Source: Planctomycetota bacterium (GTDB taxonomy: Bacteria; Planctomycetota; MHYJ01; WSZJ01; JACPWG01). Taken from it: 64,000 nucleotides of DNA. The stretch spans positions 1-64,000 of the forward strand of contig JACPWG010000014.1 of NCBI GenBank assembly GCA_016197205.1, read 5' to 3'. Numbering within the stretch: position 1 is the first letter of the stretch; each line of letters opens with the position of its first letter. The position numbers and the translations under genes are program-made. Positions 1 to 10,226 of the stretch are shown here, in pieces. Under the pieces are notes generated by a model. That model saw only the letters and a program-made list of their open reading frames with translations, searched no databases and had not been told where the DNA came from.

Positions 1-2
1 TC

Positions 3-2342
3 TGGTACCACTTCCACGCCAAGGCCATGGACACCTCCGACAACCTCAGCGCGGCCTCCGCGAGCGTGAGCGCCCGGGCGTTCGATGACGTCCCGCCGGG
101 CACCCCTACGAACTTCGCGCCGACGGCGGGCGACGCGCGGATCAACTGCACGTGGGCCGGAAACGTGGAGAGTGACGTCAAGGTCTACCGCCTGCTGCGC
201 GGCACGAGCGCGCAGGGGCCGTTCTCCGTCCTCGCGGACGTCGTCGCCACGACCTCCCACGTGGACCTCACGGTGGTCGTCGACACCGAATATTTTTACA
301 AGCTGCTCGCGATCGACACGTCCGACAACGAGAGTCCGGTCGCCGCCGGTCCCGTCTCCGCGACCGCGTTCGATCATACGCCACCCGCCGTTCCCTCGAG
401 TGGTTCCCTGACCCCGGCGGAGCTGTCGTTGGTCGTCACGTGGCTTGCGAACGCCACCGACCCCGACTACGCGGGCACGAACGTCTACCGGTCCGCGACC
501 GAGGTCGGCGGCTATCAGAAGCGGAACGACGCGCCGGTCACCGGCACGCAGTTCACGGACGCCGACGACGCCTCGCTCACGCCGGTCTGGATCGTCCTGC
601 GCTCGGTCGACACGCACGGCAATGAGAGCGCCCCGACTTCGCCCTGCAGCGCGACGCCTCTCAACACCCTGCCGCCGGCGAGCCCGGTCGGCGTCGGCGT
701 CTCTCCAGGGGACTCGCGGAACACGATCACCTGGCAGCACGGCTCCGAAGTCGATCTCGCCGGCGTGGACGTCCTGCGCTCCACGTCGCCGGACTCGGGC
801 TTCGCTAAGGTGAACACCGTACCCGTCACGGGCACGAGCTATCTCGACCTCTCGCTCGAAAACTACACGACCTACTGGTATCGTCTGGAGGCCGTCGACG
901 TCGCGCAACACGCGAGCGAGCCCTCTTCGCCCGCGGTCGCGGGTCAGCCCATCGACCTGACCCCGCCGCCCGTACCCGGCGCGCTCGCGGTCGCCCCGCT
1001 CAACCGGCGGGCGGTCCTGACCCTCCCCGTCGTCGGCGCCGCGGACCTCGCCGGCCTCAACGTCTATCGCGGGACGCAGGCGCAAGGCCCCTGGGAGAAA
1101 GTCAACGTCACGCCCGTGACGGCGCTCACCTTCACGGACACGGGCCTGCAGAACGGCGTCGCCTACCTCTGGCAGGCGCGCGCGATCGACGTCCACGACA
1201 ACGAGAGCGGTCCTTCCGCGATCGCCGGCGCGACGCCCCGCTACACACGGCCGACCGGGCTGACGCGGGCCGCCGTGGGGAACCGCTCCGTGTCGCTCGT
1301 TTGGAACCCCGTGGACGAGCCGGACCTCGCGGGCACTCGCGCCTTCAGGGGGCCGGAGGCCGCGGGCCCCTGGACCCTGCTCACGCCTACGCTCGTGACG
1401 GGCGCCGCATTCACCGACGCCGACGTCCCGAACGGGACGTGGTGGTACGCCGTGGCCGCCGTCGCGACGAACGTCGAGGTCAGCCCCTTGTCCGACCCGG
1501 TCCTCGCCCGGCCGGAGGCGTTGCCGCCGCCCACGCTGAACGCGGCGGCCGGTCCGACCGCGGACAACACGCCACGCCTCACCGGCGCCGGCATCCGAGG
1601 CTACCTCGTCCGCATCCGCGAAGGCACGACCCTTCGCGGCGAAGGCACGGTGGGCGCGCAGCAGACGTTCGCCATCGATCTCGGCGCGGCGCTCGATGAC
1701 GGCGAGCACACGCTCGTCGCCACGCAGACCTCGCCGATCGAGGGCGGCGCCAGCTCCGAGCCGTCGGAGGAGGCCGTCGTCACGGTCAACACCGTGCCGA
1801 CCGCGCTCGCGGCCCGTGCCACGAGCGAGCATGTCGCGGTGAGCTGGGCCAGGAATGCGCTCTCGGCGATGACGCACCACGTCTACCGCACGACGACGCC
1901 CGGGAGCGGCTACGTGCGCCTGACGTCCGCGCCGATCGCCGACTGCCTCCTGCTTGACTCCGGGATGCCTTCGGGCACGTACTTCTACCGCGTCGCCGCG
2001 GTCAACGCCCTCGGCCACGAGGGCGCCCTGTCGGAGGAGGTGGAGGCGGTCTTCGACGTCACGCCGCCCCTGCTCGTCTCGGTCGCGCCCGCGCAACTCG
2101 CGGAGGGCGTCGCCGTCGATGCCCAGGTGCGTCTGACGTTCTCGGAGGACCTGGCGAAGTCGACCGCCGGGTACGGCCAGGGGCTCTTCCTGGTGGACGC
2201 CGGCCGCGTACGGCTCGTGGACGCGACCGTCTCGTGGGAAGGGCCGGTCGCCACGATCGCGCCGGCGCAGCCCTTCGACCACGACGCGGTCTACGAGGTC
2301 GCGGTCACGCCGATTCCGGAGGGACGCTCGGCACGGCGGTAG
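3..2342 (+). CDS. Fn3-repeat N-terminal part of a giant RHS surface protein (5' partial, frame broken at 3' end)
   Basis: The frame is open to the left window edge: the codons before the first ATG at 27 read WYHFHAKAMDTSDN, the usual end of an Fn3 domain, so the true start lies outside. It contains about seven fibronectin type III-like repeats of roughly 95 residues, each ending in patterns such as YFYKLLAIDTSDNES. A bacterial Ig-like (SbsA type) domain follows from about 2060. The stop at 2340-2342 falls inside that Ig domain, and the same domain continues in another frame, so this is not a natural C-terminus. Fn3 and Ig repeats are typical extracellular stalks that carry RHS/YD shells. I read positions 1-9627 as one original gene. 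Confidence 0.75.
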   Translation, partial: WYHFHAKAMDTSDNLSAASASVSARAFDDVPPGTPTNFAPTAGDARINCTWAGNVESDVKVYRLLRGTSAQGPFSVLADVVATTSHVDLTVVVDTEYFYKLLAIDTSDNESPVAAGPVSATAFDHTPPAVPSSGSLTPAELSLVVTWLANATDPDYAGTNVYRSATEVGGYQKRNDAPVTGTQFTDADDASLTPVWIVLRSVDTHGNESAPTSPCSATPLNTLPPASPVGVGVSPGDSRNTITWQHGSEVDLAGVDVLRSTSPDSGFAKVNTVPVTGTSYLDLSLENYTTYWYRLEAVDVAQHASEPSSPAVAGQPIDLTPPPVPGALAVAPLNRRAVLTLPVVGAADLAGLNVYRGTQAQGPWEKVNVTPVTALTFTDTGLQNGVAYLWQARAIDVHDNESGPSAIAGATPRYTRPTGLTRAAVGNRSVSLVWNPVDEPDLAGTRAFRGPEAAGPWTLLTPTLVTGAAFTDADVPNGTWWYAVAAVATNVEVSPLSDPVLARPEALPPPTLNAAAGPTADNTPRLTGAGIRGYLVRIREGTTLRGEGTVGAQQTFAIDLGAALDDGEHTLVATQTSPIEGGASSEPSEEAVVTVNTVPTALAARATSEHVAVSWARNALSAMTHHVYRTTTPGSGYVRLTSAPIADCLLLDSGMPSGTYFYRVAAVNALGHEGALSEEVEAVFDVTPPLLVSVAPAQLAEGVAVDAQVRLTFSEDLAKSTAGYGQGLFLVDAGRVRLVDATVSWEGPVATIAPAQPFDHDAVYEVAVTPIPEGRSARR

Positions 2343-3436
2343 CCGCGATACGCCTGCTCGGCCCGGACGACATGACGCTCCGCGTCACGCCCCTTGCGCC
2401 GCTGACGGCCGGCGTCGCCTACACGCTCACGCTGAAGGCCGCCATCACCGACCGCGCCGGCCAGGGGCTCGGCTGGACGCCGGGCGGCGCGGCCGCGGAC
2501 GCCGTGGTCGCGAGTTTCTGGATCGGCGCCGACGAGCAGGCGCCACGCGTGCTCGTGGCGCTCCCGGCGGCGGGCGCGGAGGCCGTGCGCGGCCGTCGAA
2601 GGCGACCAGCGCTTCGCCTCGACGTTCCGGACCGGGGCCGCGGACACCGAGGGTCCGGTCGTCGTCGCGCTCGGACCGGTGTTCGCGGGCGGTGGCGGTG
2701 GCGGAGGAGGAGGCGGGGGCGGGGCGGCGGAGGGGGCGGCGGCCGTGCAGCCGAACGCGCTGCCGCGGCTCCTGTTCTCCGAGCCGGTGGATCCCGCGAC
2801 GATCGACGACGGCGGCCTGCGGGTCGAGTCCGGCCTCGGGGCCGTCGCCGGGACCTGGTCGCTCTCCGTCGACGGGCAGGTCCTCACGTTCACGCCCAGC
2901 GCGGATTTCGATTTCGGCGCGAGCGTGGCGGTCGCCGTCGATCCCGACGGCGGACCGCAAGACCTCCGCGGAAACGGCTTCAACCAGACGCCGAATCACG
3001 ACCCGGCCACGGGTTTCGAGGCGGCGTGGACAATCGCCGAGCAGTCCGAGGTCGGCCCGCGGATCACGATCGACTCCCCAGGCGAATGGGGCGGGCTCTG
3101 GCCCTCGATGACGGCGACCATCGCGCTCGGCGGGGCGTACGTCGCGCACGCCTCCATTCACGCCTTCTTCGACGGTCAGGAAGTGACGGCGTACCCCGTG
3201 GGCGAGTCCCCGATCCAAGTGACGCTCTCCGCCTCGGACTACTTGGAACCCGGCTCGACGCACACGTTCTCGGTCCAGGCGACGGACCGCGCGGGCCGGC
3301 AGGCGTCGGCCTCGCGCACCTTCCACATCGACGTCAACTCGCCGGAGATCGGGACGCTGGAGCCGCCGAAGACGAGCTCGGTGCGGGCCGCGACCCTGCC
3401 GCTCGCGCTCACGGTGCACTACACGGGGCGTGCGGT
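2330..3436 (+). pseudogene. Ig-like middle segment of the RHS protein, in two further frames
   Basis: Coding sense continues in frame 2 from about 2330 (RLLGPDDMTLRVTPLAPL, an SbsA-like Ig strand pattern) to about 2580. It then moves to frame 3 (EGDQRFASTFRTGAADTEG and on through a poly-Gly run of about 12 residues near 2690-2720) until about 3425, where it changes to frame 1. The third break falls at a GGGG run near 3425-3428. Each piece looks like genuine extracellular Ig or Fn3 sequence, so the three breaks interrupt one gene. They could be real decay or small indels in the assembly. No normal start codon with a ribosome site was found for this segment alone. Confidence 0.65.
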
Positions 3437-6400
3437 TCGGCGTAGACGGCTGGGACGAAAACGCCCTGCTCGCACCGACGAGCACGACCGAGACGTCGGC
3501 CACGCTGTCGCTCCCGACGGCCCTGCCTCTCGGCTGGCATTCGGTCTGGGCGCGGATTCGAGACCGCGCCGGGAACGAGAACTGGACCGGCTGGCTTCTG
3601 TACATCGACGGCGAGGGGCCGACACTCGACGGCCAAACGCCCGCCGCGGGCGAAATCGTCTCCACCCTCCCGTCGATCAGCGCGTTCGTCTCGGACGACG
3701 ACTATTCCCCGACCATCGTCCACGTGCTGCTCGACGGAGCGGACGTGACCGGGGAGGCGGGGACCGCGCTGCACGGGTTCTGGTTCACCCACGCGCCCGC
3801 CACGTTTGCGCAAGGCGAGCACACCGTCACGGTCGTCGCGCAGGACGCAGCCGGCAACCAGACGACGACCTCGTGGAGCTTCGCCTACGACAGCGTGCTG
3901 CCGGCGATCGTGCCGGTGCGGCCGGTTGCGAACGGCACGGTGGCCGGGCCGCGGCCGGCGATCGAAGCGATTGTCACCGATCCGTCGCCCGGGAGCGGCG
4001 TGGATCCGAGCGCGTTCGTGGTGGCGCTCGACGGCGGCGCGACTTCGACGACCTGGGGCTTCGATGGCATGACGCTGCGCGTCACGCCCGACGCGGACCT
4101 CACCGCCGGGACGCACAACGTCTCGATCACCGCGGCGGATCGCGCGCTCCCGGCCGGCTCGCACACGACGAACGCGAGCTGGAGCTTCACCGTGCAGGCG
4201 CCCTCGGCGACGATCACGCCCGGGTCCGCGCTCGCGGCGACCACGACGCCGAAGAAGGTCACGCTCACCTGGACCTCGTCGACCGACCCGGCGGCGGTGG
4301 GGTACAACGTCTACGCGACCGCGTCCGGCGTGCGCGTCCGGCGCAACGGCGCGCTGCTCACTGGGACGGAGTTCGTCGAGACGCTCCCGCGCGGGGAGAC
4401 CGACTATGTCGTCGTGACGGTGGACGCCGCGGGTCACGAGGGCGCGGACTCGGACTCCGTGCACGTCTCCGGCGCGAACACTATCGTCCAGGAGCCGCTC
4501 CGGTCGCCGCTCCGCTGCGGCGCGTCCGGCTGCGTCACGGCGACGGGCGAATTCACCTGGAGCGTGACCGACGTCTCTATCGCGGTCGGCAAGGGGATGG
4601 GCTTCTCGTTCACCCGGACCTACCGCTCCGACTCCGCCTACGACGGCCCGTTCGGCTTCGGCTGGGACTGGTCGCTCCACCAGCGGCTCGTCGTTGTCGG
4701 CGCGGATGTGGACCTCTACGACGGCACGGGGCGGGTCGATCGCTACGTGTGGGACGCGACCGCAAACGGCGGCGCCGGGGCCTTCATCTCCCCCGCCGGG
4801 TCGTACACGCGCTTGGAGTCCGTCGACACCGCGCACTATCGAATCGTCGACCCGCACCATAACCGTCGAACCTTCACACAGAATGCCGGCGAATTCGTCC
4901 TCACCGAGCTGCGCGACCGGAACCAGAACACGCTCACCATCGAGTACACGGGCGCCTTGCCGACGTCGGTCGTCGACTCGCACAACCGCACGGTCACGCT
5001 CGACTACGTCGGCGGCCGGCTCAGCAAGATCCGCGACTTCGCCGGGCGCGAATTCCGATACGCCTACACCGATGTCGGCGACCTGCGCGAGATCTCGTCG
5101 CCGCCGTGGAAGGACTCGCCAAACCGGATCCTGCGCACGTACGTGTACGCCACGGGAGAGGCGAACGCCTGGACGAATCACAACCTCCGCTCCGCGACGA
5201 ACGGCCGCGGCCAGACCTTCCTGGAGAACACCTACGACCCGATCACCGACCGGCTCATCACCCAGCGCCACGGCGAAGTGGGCCAGAACTACCGCATCAG
5301 GTATTCACCGGAGACGGGCGTCGTGTCGCAGACCGACCCGGTCGGGACGGTGACCGACCTCACCCCGGATGCGGCGGGCCATCTCGTGGAACGCAAGGAG
5401 CACTCGCTCGGCGTCTCGCCGGGGGCGCCGGCCTTCTACGTGACTTCGTGGCAGGTGAATGCCGCTGGGGAGCGCACGCAGGTCCAGTTCCCGCGCGGGA
5501 ACTCCCTCGTGTACACGTTCGACGAGTCGAACCCCGAACCGCTTGCCCGCGGCAACCTGCTGCAGGCGCGACAGATCTCCGACCGCGTGGGCGAGGCGGA
5601 CCGGGTCGAGACGTGGACGTACGAGTCCGAGTACCACTTCGAAAAATCCTACACCGACCCCGCGGGCACGGTCTGGCAGTATTTCTACGACTACGAGGAG
5701 GCGCAGCTCGGCGACCTCAACGCCGACGGCTTGACGAACCAGGGCAGCGGCAACCGAGTGTATATCGACCCGACCGTCTCGCTGGGGCAGCCTTCGCCCC
5801 AGTCCGTCACCACGGCAATCCAGTATGATTCCAACGGCGGCGGCCGGGTCACGTGCCACCTCTGCCCCTGCGGCTGCGAAGTGTGCTTCCTCTACGATTC
5901 CACCGGCTACCCGCGCGGCACGATTCGCGATCCCGGTGGTCTCGCCATCACCGAGACGCGCACCGTGAACTCGCTCGGCTTCACGACGAGCGCCACGAAC
6001 GCGAACGGCAAGACGTTCACGTTCGAGGTCGGCGACTACGGCGAGGTCGTGACGGTGGACGGGCCCGGCCCGTCGATGGTCCGGACGCGCGTCGCCTACG
6101 ACGACGACCTGCACGCCACGAACGTCTCGCGCGAGATCAAGGACGAAGACGGGAACTTCGTCGGCTGGGCCACGGAGGCGTTCAGCTTCAGCACGCTCGG
6201 CTACGAAATCGGCACCACCCAGAGCATCGACGGCCAGCACTCGACGGGGACGAGCGTTTCCTGCGACGCGTTCGGCCGGCCGCTCATCATGGGAACCGCG
6301 GGCGGGGATTTCTGGCGGTTCACCTGGGGCGACCAAGGGGCGCTTGCGCGGTCCACCCATGGGTACGGGGCCGATGCGGTCATGCGGACCTTCACCCACG

Positions 6401-9400
6401 ACCTCAACGGCAACGAGACCCGCGTCGATTATGGCGAGGGGTCGTTCATCACGACCGACTACAACGGCTTCGACGACTCGATCCGCGTCTTCGGCTCCTC
6501 GGGCACCGTGCGCGAGTGGGACCGCGACGCGCGCGGAGACGTGATCGAGGCCCGCATCGGCAGCGCGACGGCAGGCGAAACGCTGGCGCGTGAGCAGTAC
6601 GCCCGCGACGAGCTCGGCCGCATCTACGAAGTCCGGCGGCAGCATGCGCGCCTCCTGACGACCGCGCCGGGCGGTGGCGGGGGCGGCGGAGTCCCCGGCG
6701 TGCCGGGTGGTGGTGGTGGCGCCGTTGGCGGCGGTGGGGGCGGCGGCGGGGACTGTTCCCCACAGTCTTCCATGGGCGCCGCCGTCGGCGACGGCTGGTC
6801 CACGACGAAGATCCGTCGCAACGAATCCGGCGTCTGGACCCACATGGAGGACGACCGAGGGAACGTCCTCGATCGCGAGTACGACACGGCGGATCGGCCG
6901 ATCGGCGTGCACGACGCCTTCGGCAACTCCGTCGCCCTCGCGCTAGATCCCATGGGCCATGCGCTCACGACCACGCGGACGGTCCGCGACGGCCGCACGG
7001 GCGCGCCGCGTGTCTTCAAGACCGGTCGGGAACTCGACGAGCTGGGCCGGCCGAAGAAGGTCACCGTGGACCCGGACGGCCTCGCTCGCGAAACGGAGTT
7101 CTTCTACAATTCGCTGAGCCAGCAAGTGAAGGTGAAGGACCCGCTCGGTCGGTTCACGAAGTCGACCTTCGACCACCGGGGCCTGCGCCTGTCCACGACG
7201 TTCGACTTCGGCGGCCCCGACGCGCGAAGCGTCGCGCAGTCCTGGGACGCCGACGGTCGCTTGCAGTCCGTCACCGACGGCGGCGGCAACGTCACGGGCT
7301 ACCACTACAACGGGCGCAAGCTCCTCGACCTCGTCACCTTCCCGAACCAGTCAACCCGCTCAATTCGCTACGACGGTCGGGACTTCGTCACCGGGTGGAC
7401 GGACCCGAACGGGAGCGTCGTGGAGCAGCGCGTGAACGACCGAGGTCAGCCCCTCGTTCGCGAAATCACGCGCGCCCCCGGCGTGGAAGGGACGACCCTC
7501 GAAAGCTACGAGTACGATCTACAAGGCCGCATCGCCCACGGCGTGAACGACGCGAGCGAGCTTTGCATCAAGTGGGACTCCCTCGACAATCCCGTCGAGC
7601 TGCACGAGCGCTGGGGCCCGATGCCCTCCCGGCTGGTCCGGGCGGCCTTCGACGGCAAGTCGAACCGCACGCACCTCTCCTACCCCGGCGGCCGCGAGCT
7701 GGACTTCAAATTCGACGGCGCGGATCGGCTGGACCGCATCGACGAGGGGAGCGTGATGCTTGCCTCGTACCAGTACGTCGGCGGGCGGGCTTCGACGCGC
7801 CTCTACGGCAACGGCATCCGCGGCGAGTGGCTGTACAACGGCGCCGGCGAGGTGACGGACATTCTCCACGCGGACCCGCTCGGCGTCGGGCGGGCCCAGT
7901 TCGAGTACGGCTACAACGCCGCCGGGGAACGCCTCTACGAGAAGCGGCTGCACGACGGCAAGGCCGACGCCTACCGCCACGACCGGATCGGCCAGTTGAC
8001 CGGTGTGAAGTTCGGCGTGCCCGTCGGGGACGTCTCCGACACCTCCGCCTGGACCTCGTACGCGACCTTCACCTCGAAGGAGGAATTCGACTTCGACGGC
8101 GCCGGGAACCGCAAGACCGTCGACACCGACGGCGCCACCGAGTTCTACAACCACGTAAACGGCGCCTACGTACCGGACGCCCTCAACCAGATCAACCGTA
8201 TCGCCCGTGGAGATGAAGTTCTGCTGCGGGGTCACGACGCCAACGGGAACTTGATTGACGACGGGGAGAAGCTGTACACTTGGAACTACCGGAACCAGCT
8301 CCTCCGGGTGACTCGAAAGATCGACGGCAAAGTCCTCGCGTCCTTCGAGTACGACGTCTTTGGCAATCGAATCTGGAAGGAAGTCGACGGCAGCCGCACG
8401 TACTTCTACCACGACGGCACCCGCGTCCTGGAGGACGAGGACGATCAGGGAAACACTCTTGCGACCTACGTCCACGGCAACGGCATCGACGAACTCCTCT
8501 CCGCCGACCGCCGCCAGCCAGACGGCAGCACCGCCCGCTTCTACTTCCACGAAAACGCCCTCGGCTCCATCTGCCTCGTTACCGACGCCGCGGGCGCGAA
8601 CGTGGAGAAGGTCGACTACGGCACTTACGGCGTGCCTCACTTCTTCCGCTGGGACACGGCGGCCTCCGGCGGCGCAGGCGCATGGCAGCCCGCCGCCACC
8701 GCGCCGACCGGAAACCGCTTCCTCTTCACCGGCCGCGAGTACGACGCGGAGACGGGGTTGTATTACTACCGGGCGAGGTATCTCGAAGCGTCGAGTGGCA
8801 GATTTCTGAGCCGAGACCCCATCGGGAGGGCAGGCGACAGCCTAGGAAACGAATTCAGGTTCGGCCAGAACTCTCCAGACGGTTACACCGATCCGCTGGG
8901 ACTGCAGGCCGCAGGCCCCATTCCCGCGCCGGCCCCTGGACCCGCAACACCTGGCCCCCTGGGACAAGGTGCGGGGGCACCCGAACCGGCCTCTGAACTC
9001 GACCCTTTTCCAGTAGCGGTTGGGCCCTTCGGCTTTCCGATTCCCCAGCCCAGGCCCGTTGATCCTCCACAGTCAGGGCTGCGTCCGAACGACGAACCGG
9101 AACCAGATCCCGACGGCCGCCTCCTCGGTATAATTCAGGCCGCGATCAGAGCCGCAGCGAATGCTGCTGATGCACAAAACGGCGGTTCCGGACCTCCAAC
9201 CGGTGGAGCGGGAGGGAGGACGCCCAATGCTCCTGGCGTGGCCACTGGAAGCGAAGATCCCGGTGGTCCGGGCAAGGGACCGTTCCTGGACCAAGCGACC
9301 ATGGACCGCCTACTTCAGAGGAAAAGGCATTTGGATGCCCTCCGCCGAATGCCTGAAGGTCCCGAGAAGGAAGCGGCCATTAGGGCATTCAACGAAAGTT

Positions 9401-9627
9401 GGATGAATGAAAGGCCCTGCGGGAAGCGGATTTGGGTCCAGGTGACCGATCTCGGCAATGGAATGGTGAGAATCACCAAGCGGTTGCTAGGAAGCGATGG
9501 ATACCCAGGTGACCCGCAGAGCATTGAGGTTCCCTACACCGACCCGAATTACGGCATGTTCATCTTTCAGATGGGCGTCAGAAGCGCGGGCGCTAGTAAG
9601 GGGGGTGGTACAACAATACCACCCTAA
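3430..9627 (+). CDS. RHS/YD-repeat protein with DUF6531-like region, RHS core and variable C-terminal tip
   Basis: This is an open frame of 2065 codons. The first 350 residues are Ig/Fn3-like. Residues about 352-450 resemble the DUF6531 region that opens RHS shells (SFTRTYRSDSAYDGPFGFGW). About 1,300 residues of YD repeats follow, including a Cys cluster (CHLCPCGCEVC, near 5854-5890) and a Gly-rich linker (nt 6667-6755). The RHS-associated core ends in FTGREYDAETGLYYYRARYL and GRFLSRDPIG (nt 8730-8830). After DPLGLQ comes a Pro/Gly-rich spacer and a tip of about 100 residues that I cannot assign to a toxin family. RHS proteins form hollow shells around a C-terminal toxin or act as cell-surface proteins. 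The listed start (GTG 3430) is only where the frame opens; the original gene begins upstream of the window. Confidence 0.85.
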   Translation: MRFGVDGWDENALLAPTSTTETSATLSLPTALPLGWHSVWARIRDRAGNENWTGWLLYIDGEGPTLDGQTPAAGEIVSTLPSISAFVSDDDYSPTIVHVLLDGADVTGEAGTALHGFWFTHAPATFAQGEHTVTVVAQDAAGNQTTTSWSFAYDSVLPAIVPVRPVANGTVAGPRPAIEAIVTDPSPGSGVDPSAFVVALDGGATSTTWGFDGMTLRVTPDADLTAGTHNVSITAADRALPAGSHTTNASWSFTVQAPSATITPGSALAATTTPKKVTLTWTSSTDPAAVGYNVYATASGVRVRRNGALLTGTEFVETLPRGETDYVVVTVDAAGHEGADSDSVHVSGANTIVQEPLRSPLRCGASGCVTATGEFTWSVTDVSIAVGKGMGFSFTRTYRSDSAYDGPFGFGWDWSLHQRLVVVGADVDLYDGTGRVDRYVWDATANGGAGAFISPAGSYTRLESVDTAHYRIVDPHHNRRTFTQNAGEFVLTELRDRNQNTLTIEYTGALPTSVVDSHNRTVTLDYVGGRLSKIRDFAGREFRYAYTDVGDLREISSPPWKDSPNRILRTYVYATGEANAWTNHNLRSATNGRGQTFLENTYDPITDRLITQRHGEVGQNYRIRYSPETGVVSQTDPVGTVTDLTPDAAGHLVERKEHSLGVSPGAPAFYVTSWQVNAAGERTQVQFPRGNSLVYTFDESNPEPLARGNLLQARQISDRVGEADRVETWTYESEYHFEKSYTDPAGTVWQYFYDYEEAQLGDLNADGLTNQGSGNRVYIDPTVSLGQPSPQSVTTAIQYDSNGGGRVTCHLCPCGCEVCFLYDSTGYPRGTIRDPGGLAITETRTVNSLGFTTSATNANGKTFTFEVGDYGEVVTVDGPGPSMVRTRVAYDDDLHATNVSREIKDEDGNFVGWATEAFSFSTLGYEIGTTQSIDGQHSTGTSVSCDAFGRPLIMGTAGGDFWRFTWGDQGALARSTHGYGADAVMRTFTHDLNGNETRVDYGEGSFITTDYNGFDDSIRVFGSSGTVREWDRDARGDVIEARIGSATAGETLAREQYARDELGRIYEVRRQHARLLTTAPGGGGGGGVPGVPGGGGGAVGGGGGGGGDCSPQSSMGAAVGDGWSTTKIRRNESGVWTHMEDDRGNVLDREYDTADRPIGVHDAFGNSVALALDPMGHALTTTRTVRDGRTGAPRVFKTGRELDELGRPKKVTVDPDGLARETEFFYNSLSQQVKVKDPLGRFTKSTFDHRGLRLSTTFDFGGPDARSVAQSWDADGRLQSVTDGGGNVTGYHYNGRKLLDLVTFPNQSTRSIRYDGRDFVTGWTDPNGSVVEQRVNDRGQPLVREITRAPGVEGTTLESYEYDLQGRIAHGVNDASELCIKWDSLDNPVELHERWGPMPSRLVRAAFDGKSNRTHLSYPGGRELDFKFDGADRLDRIDEGSVMLASYQYVGGRASTRLYGNGIRGEWLYNGAGEVTDILHADPLGVGRAQFEYGYNAAGERLYEKRLHDGKADAYRHDRIGQLTGVKFGVPVGDVSDTSAWTSYATFTSKEEFDFDGAGNRKTVDTDGATEFYNHVNGAYVPDALNQINRIARGDEVLLRGHDANGNLIDDGEKLYTWNYRNQLLRVTRKIDGKVLASFEYDVFGNRIWKEVDGSRTYFYHDGTRVLEDEDDQGNTLATYVHGNGIDELLSADRRQPDGSTARFYFHENALGSICLVTDAAGANVEKVDYGTYGVPHFFRWDTAASGGAGAWQPAATAPTGNRFLFTGREYDAETGLYYYRARYLEASSGRFLSRDPIGRAGDSLGNEFRFGQNSPDGYTDPLGLQAAGPIPAPAPGPATPGPLGQGAGAPEPASELDPFPVAVGPFGFPIPQPRPVDPPQSGLRPNDEPEPDPDGRLLGIIQAAIRAAANAADAQNGGSGPPTGGAGGRTPNAPGVATGSEDPGGPGKGPFLDQATMDRLLQRKRHLDALRRMPEGPEKEAAIRAFNESWMNERPCGKRIWVQVTDLGNGMVRITKRLLGSDGYPGDPQSIEVPYTDPNYGMFIFQMGVRSAGASKGGGTTIPP

Positions 9628-10105
9628 GAGCCGGGCGAGAAGTGCACTGGGGATCTTGCTCTTCGTAGCCTCCATTTGGGCACGATCCCAATGGAGGGCC
9701 ATTCTGGTGGGCAGATCGCGAGCGTCGTCCGCTGTCTTTCAGTCTGCGGGTCAGGGCAGCAGATTCCAAGACTGCCGACATGTCGGGCAAACATCGAGCC
9801 GTCGAGGGCGCCCGTAATGAGGCTCTGTGGGCCTCCTACAGTGGAGTCACGCTCGGCCGTCGTTGTCCAAGCATCGGGGAGATACGTACCAATTGATGTT
9901 AGGTTTTTCGCGGGGCGCTGATCGACGCGCACGACCCCACGGCTCCTCCCATGTCCACCCACGACACGGTCGCATTACGTGGCGCGGAGAGGTAGGTCAG
10001 GAGTTCTGGAATCAGGAGCGGTTCCGCGGCGCCGCGGTGTGCTAATCCAGGATTAGACCCGTGGACATGCTGGCCGCAAGGTCGCGTCGTAGCTGTGCAT
10101 CCTGA
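9628..10105 (+). other. Gene-free interval after the RHS gene
   Basis: This is 478 bp with no convincing coding sequence: the frames here overlap on both strands and none has a good ribosome site or a recognisable product. This is where an immunity gene for an RHS toxin would be expected, and none is evident. A small palindrome (arms CTAATCC and GGATTAG, 10042-10056) lies just before the IS element. Confidence 0.5.
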
Positions 10106-10127
10106 CTAGCGGTAGTTCCCGGGTTAT
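10106..10127 (+). repeat. Left inverted repeat of the IS1634-like element
   Basis: It reads CTAGCGGTAGTTCCCGGGTT then AT. It matches the reverse complement of 11709-11730 at 21 of 22 positions (C versus T at position 13). Confidence 0.85.
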
Positions 10128-10226
10128 GGCCTGGTGCCGTGCGCGCGGTTTTCCCCGAAGGCCCGTGCTGCTTGGCGTTTCAGAATTCCCTCGCTTTTCG
10201 GAGTATATATGACGTAGTACCTAACC

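Noticed and set aside
3409..5271. Long minus-strand frame inside the RHS gene
   Set aside because: Arg/Asp-rich shadow of the RHS frame with no motif. The plus strand has recognisable RHS features.
9676..10045. Small plus-strand frames after the RHS gene as possible immunity gene
   Set aside because: Several overlapping frames of similar length exist on both strands and none has a plausible start region or a coherent protein pattern.
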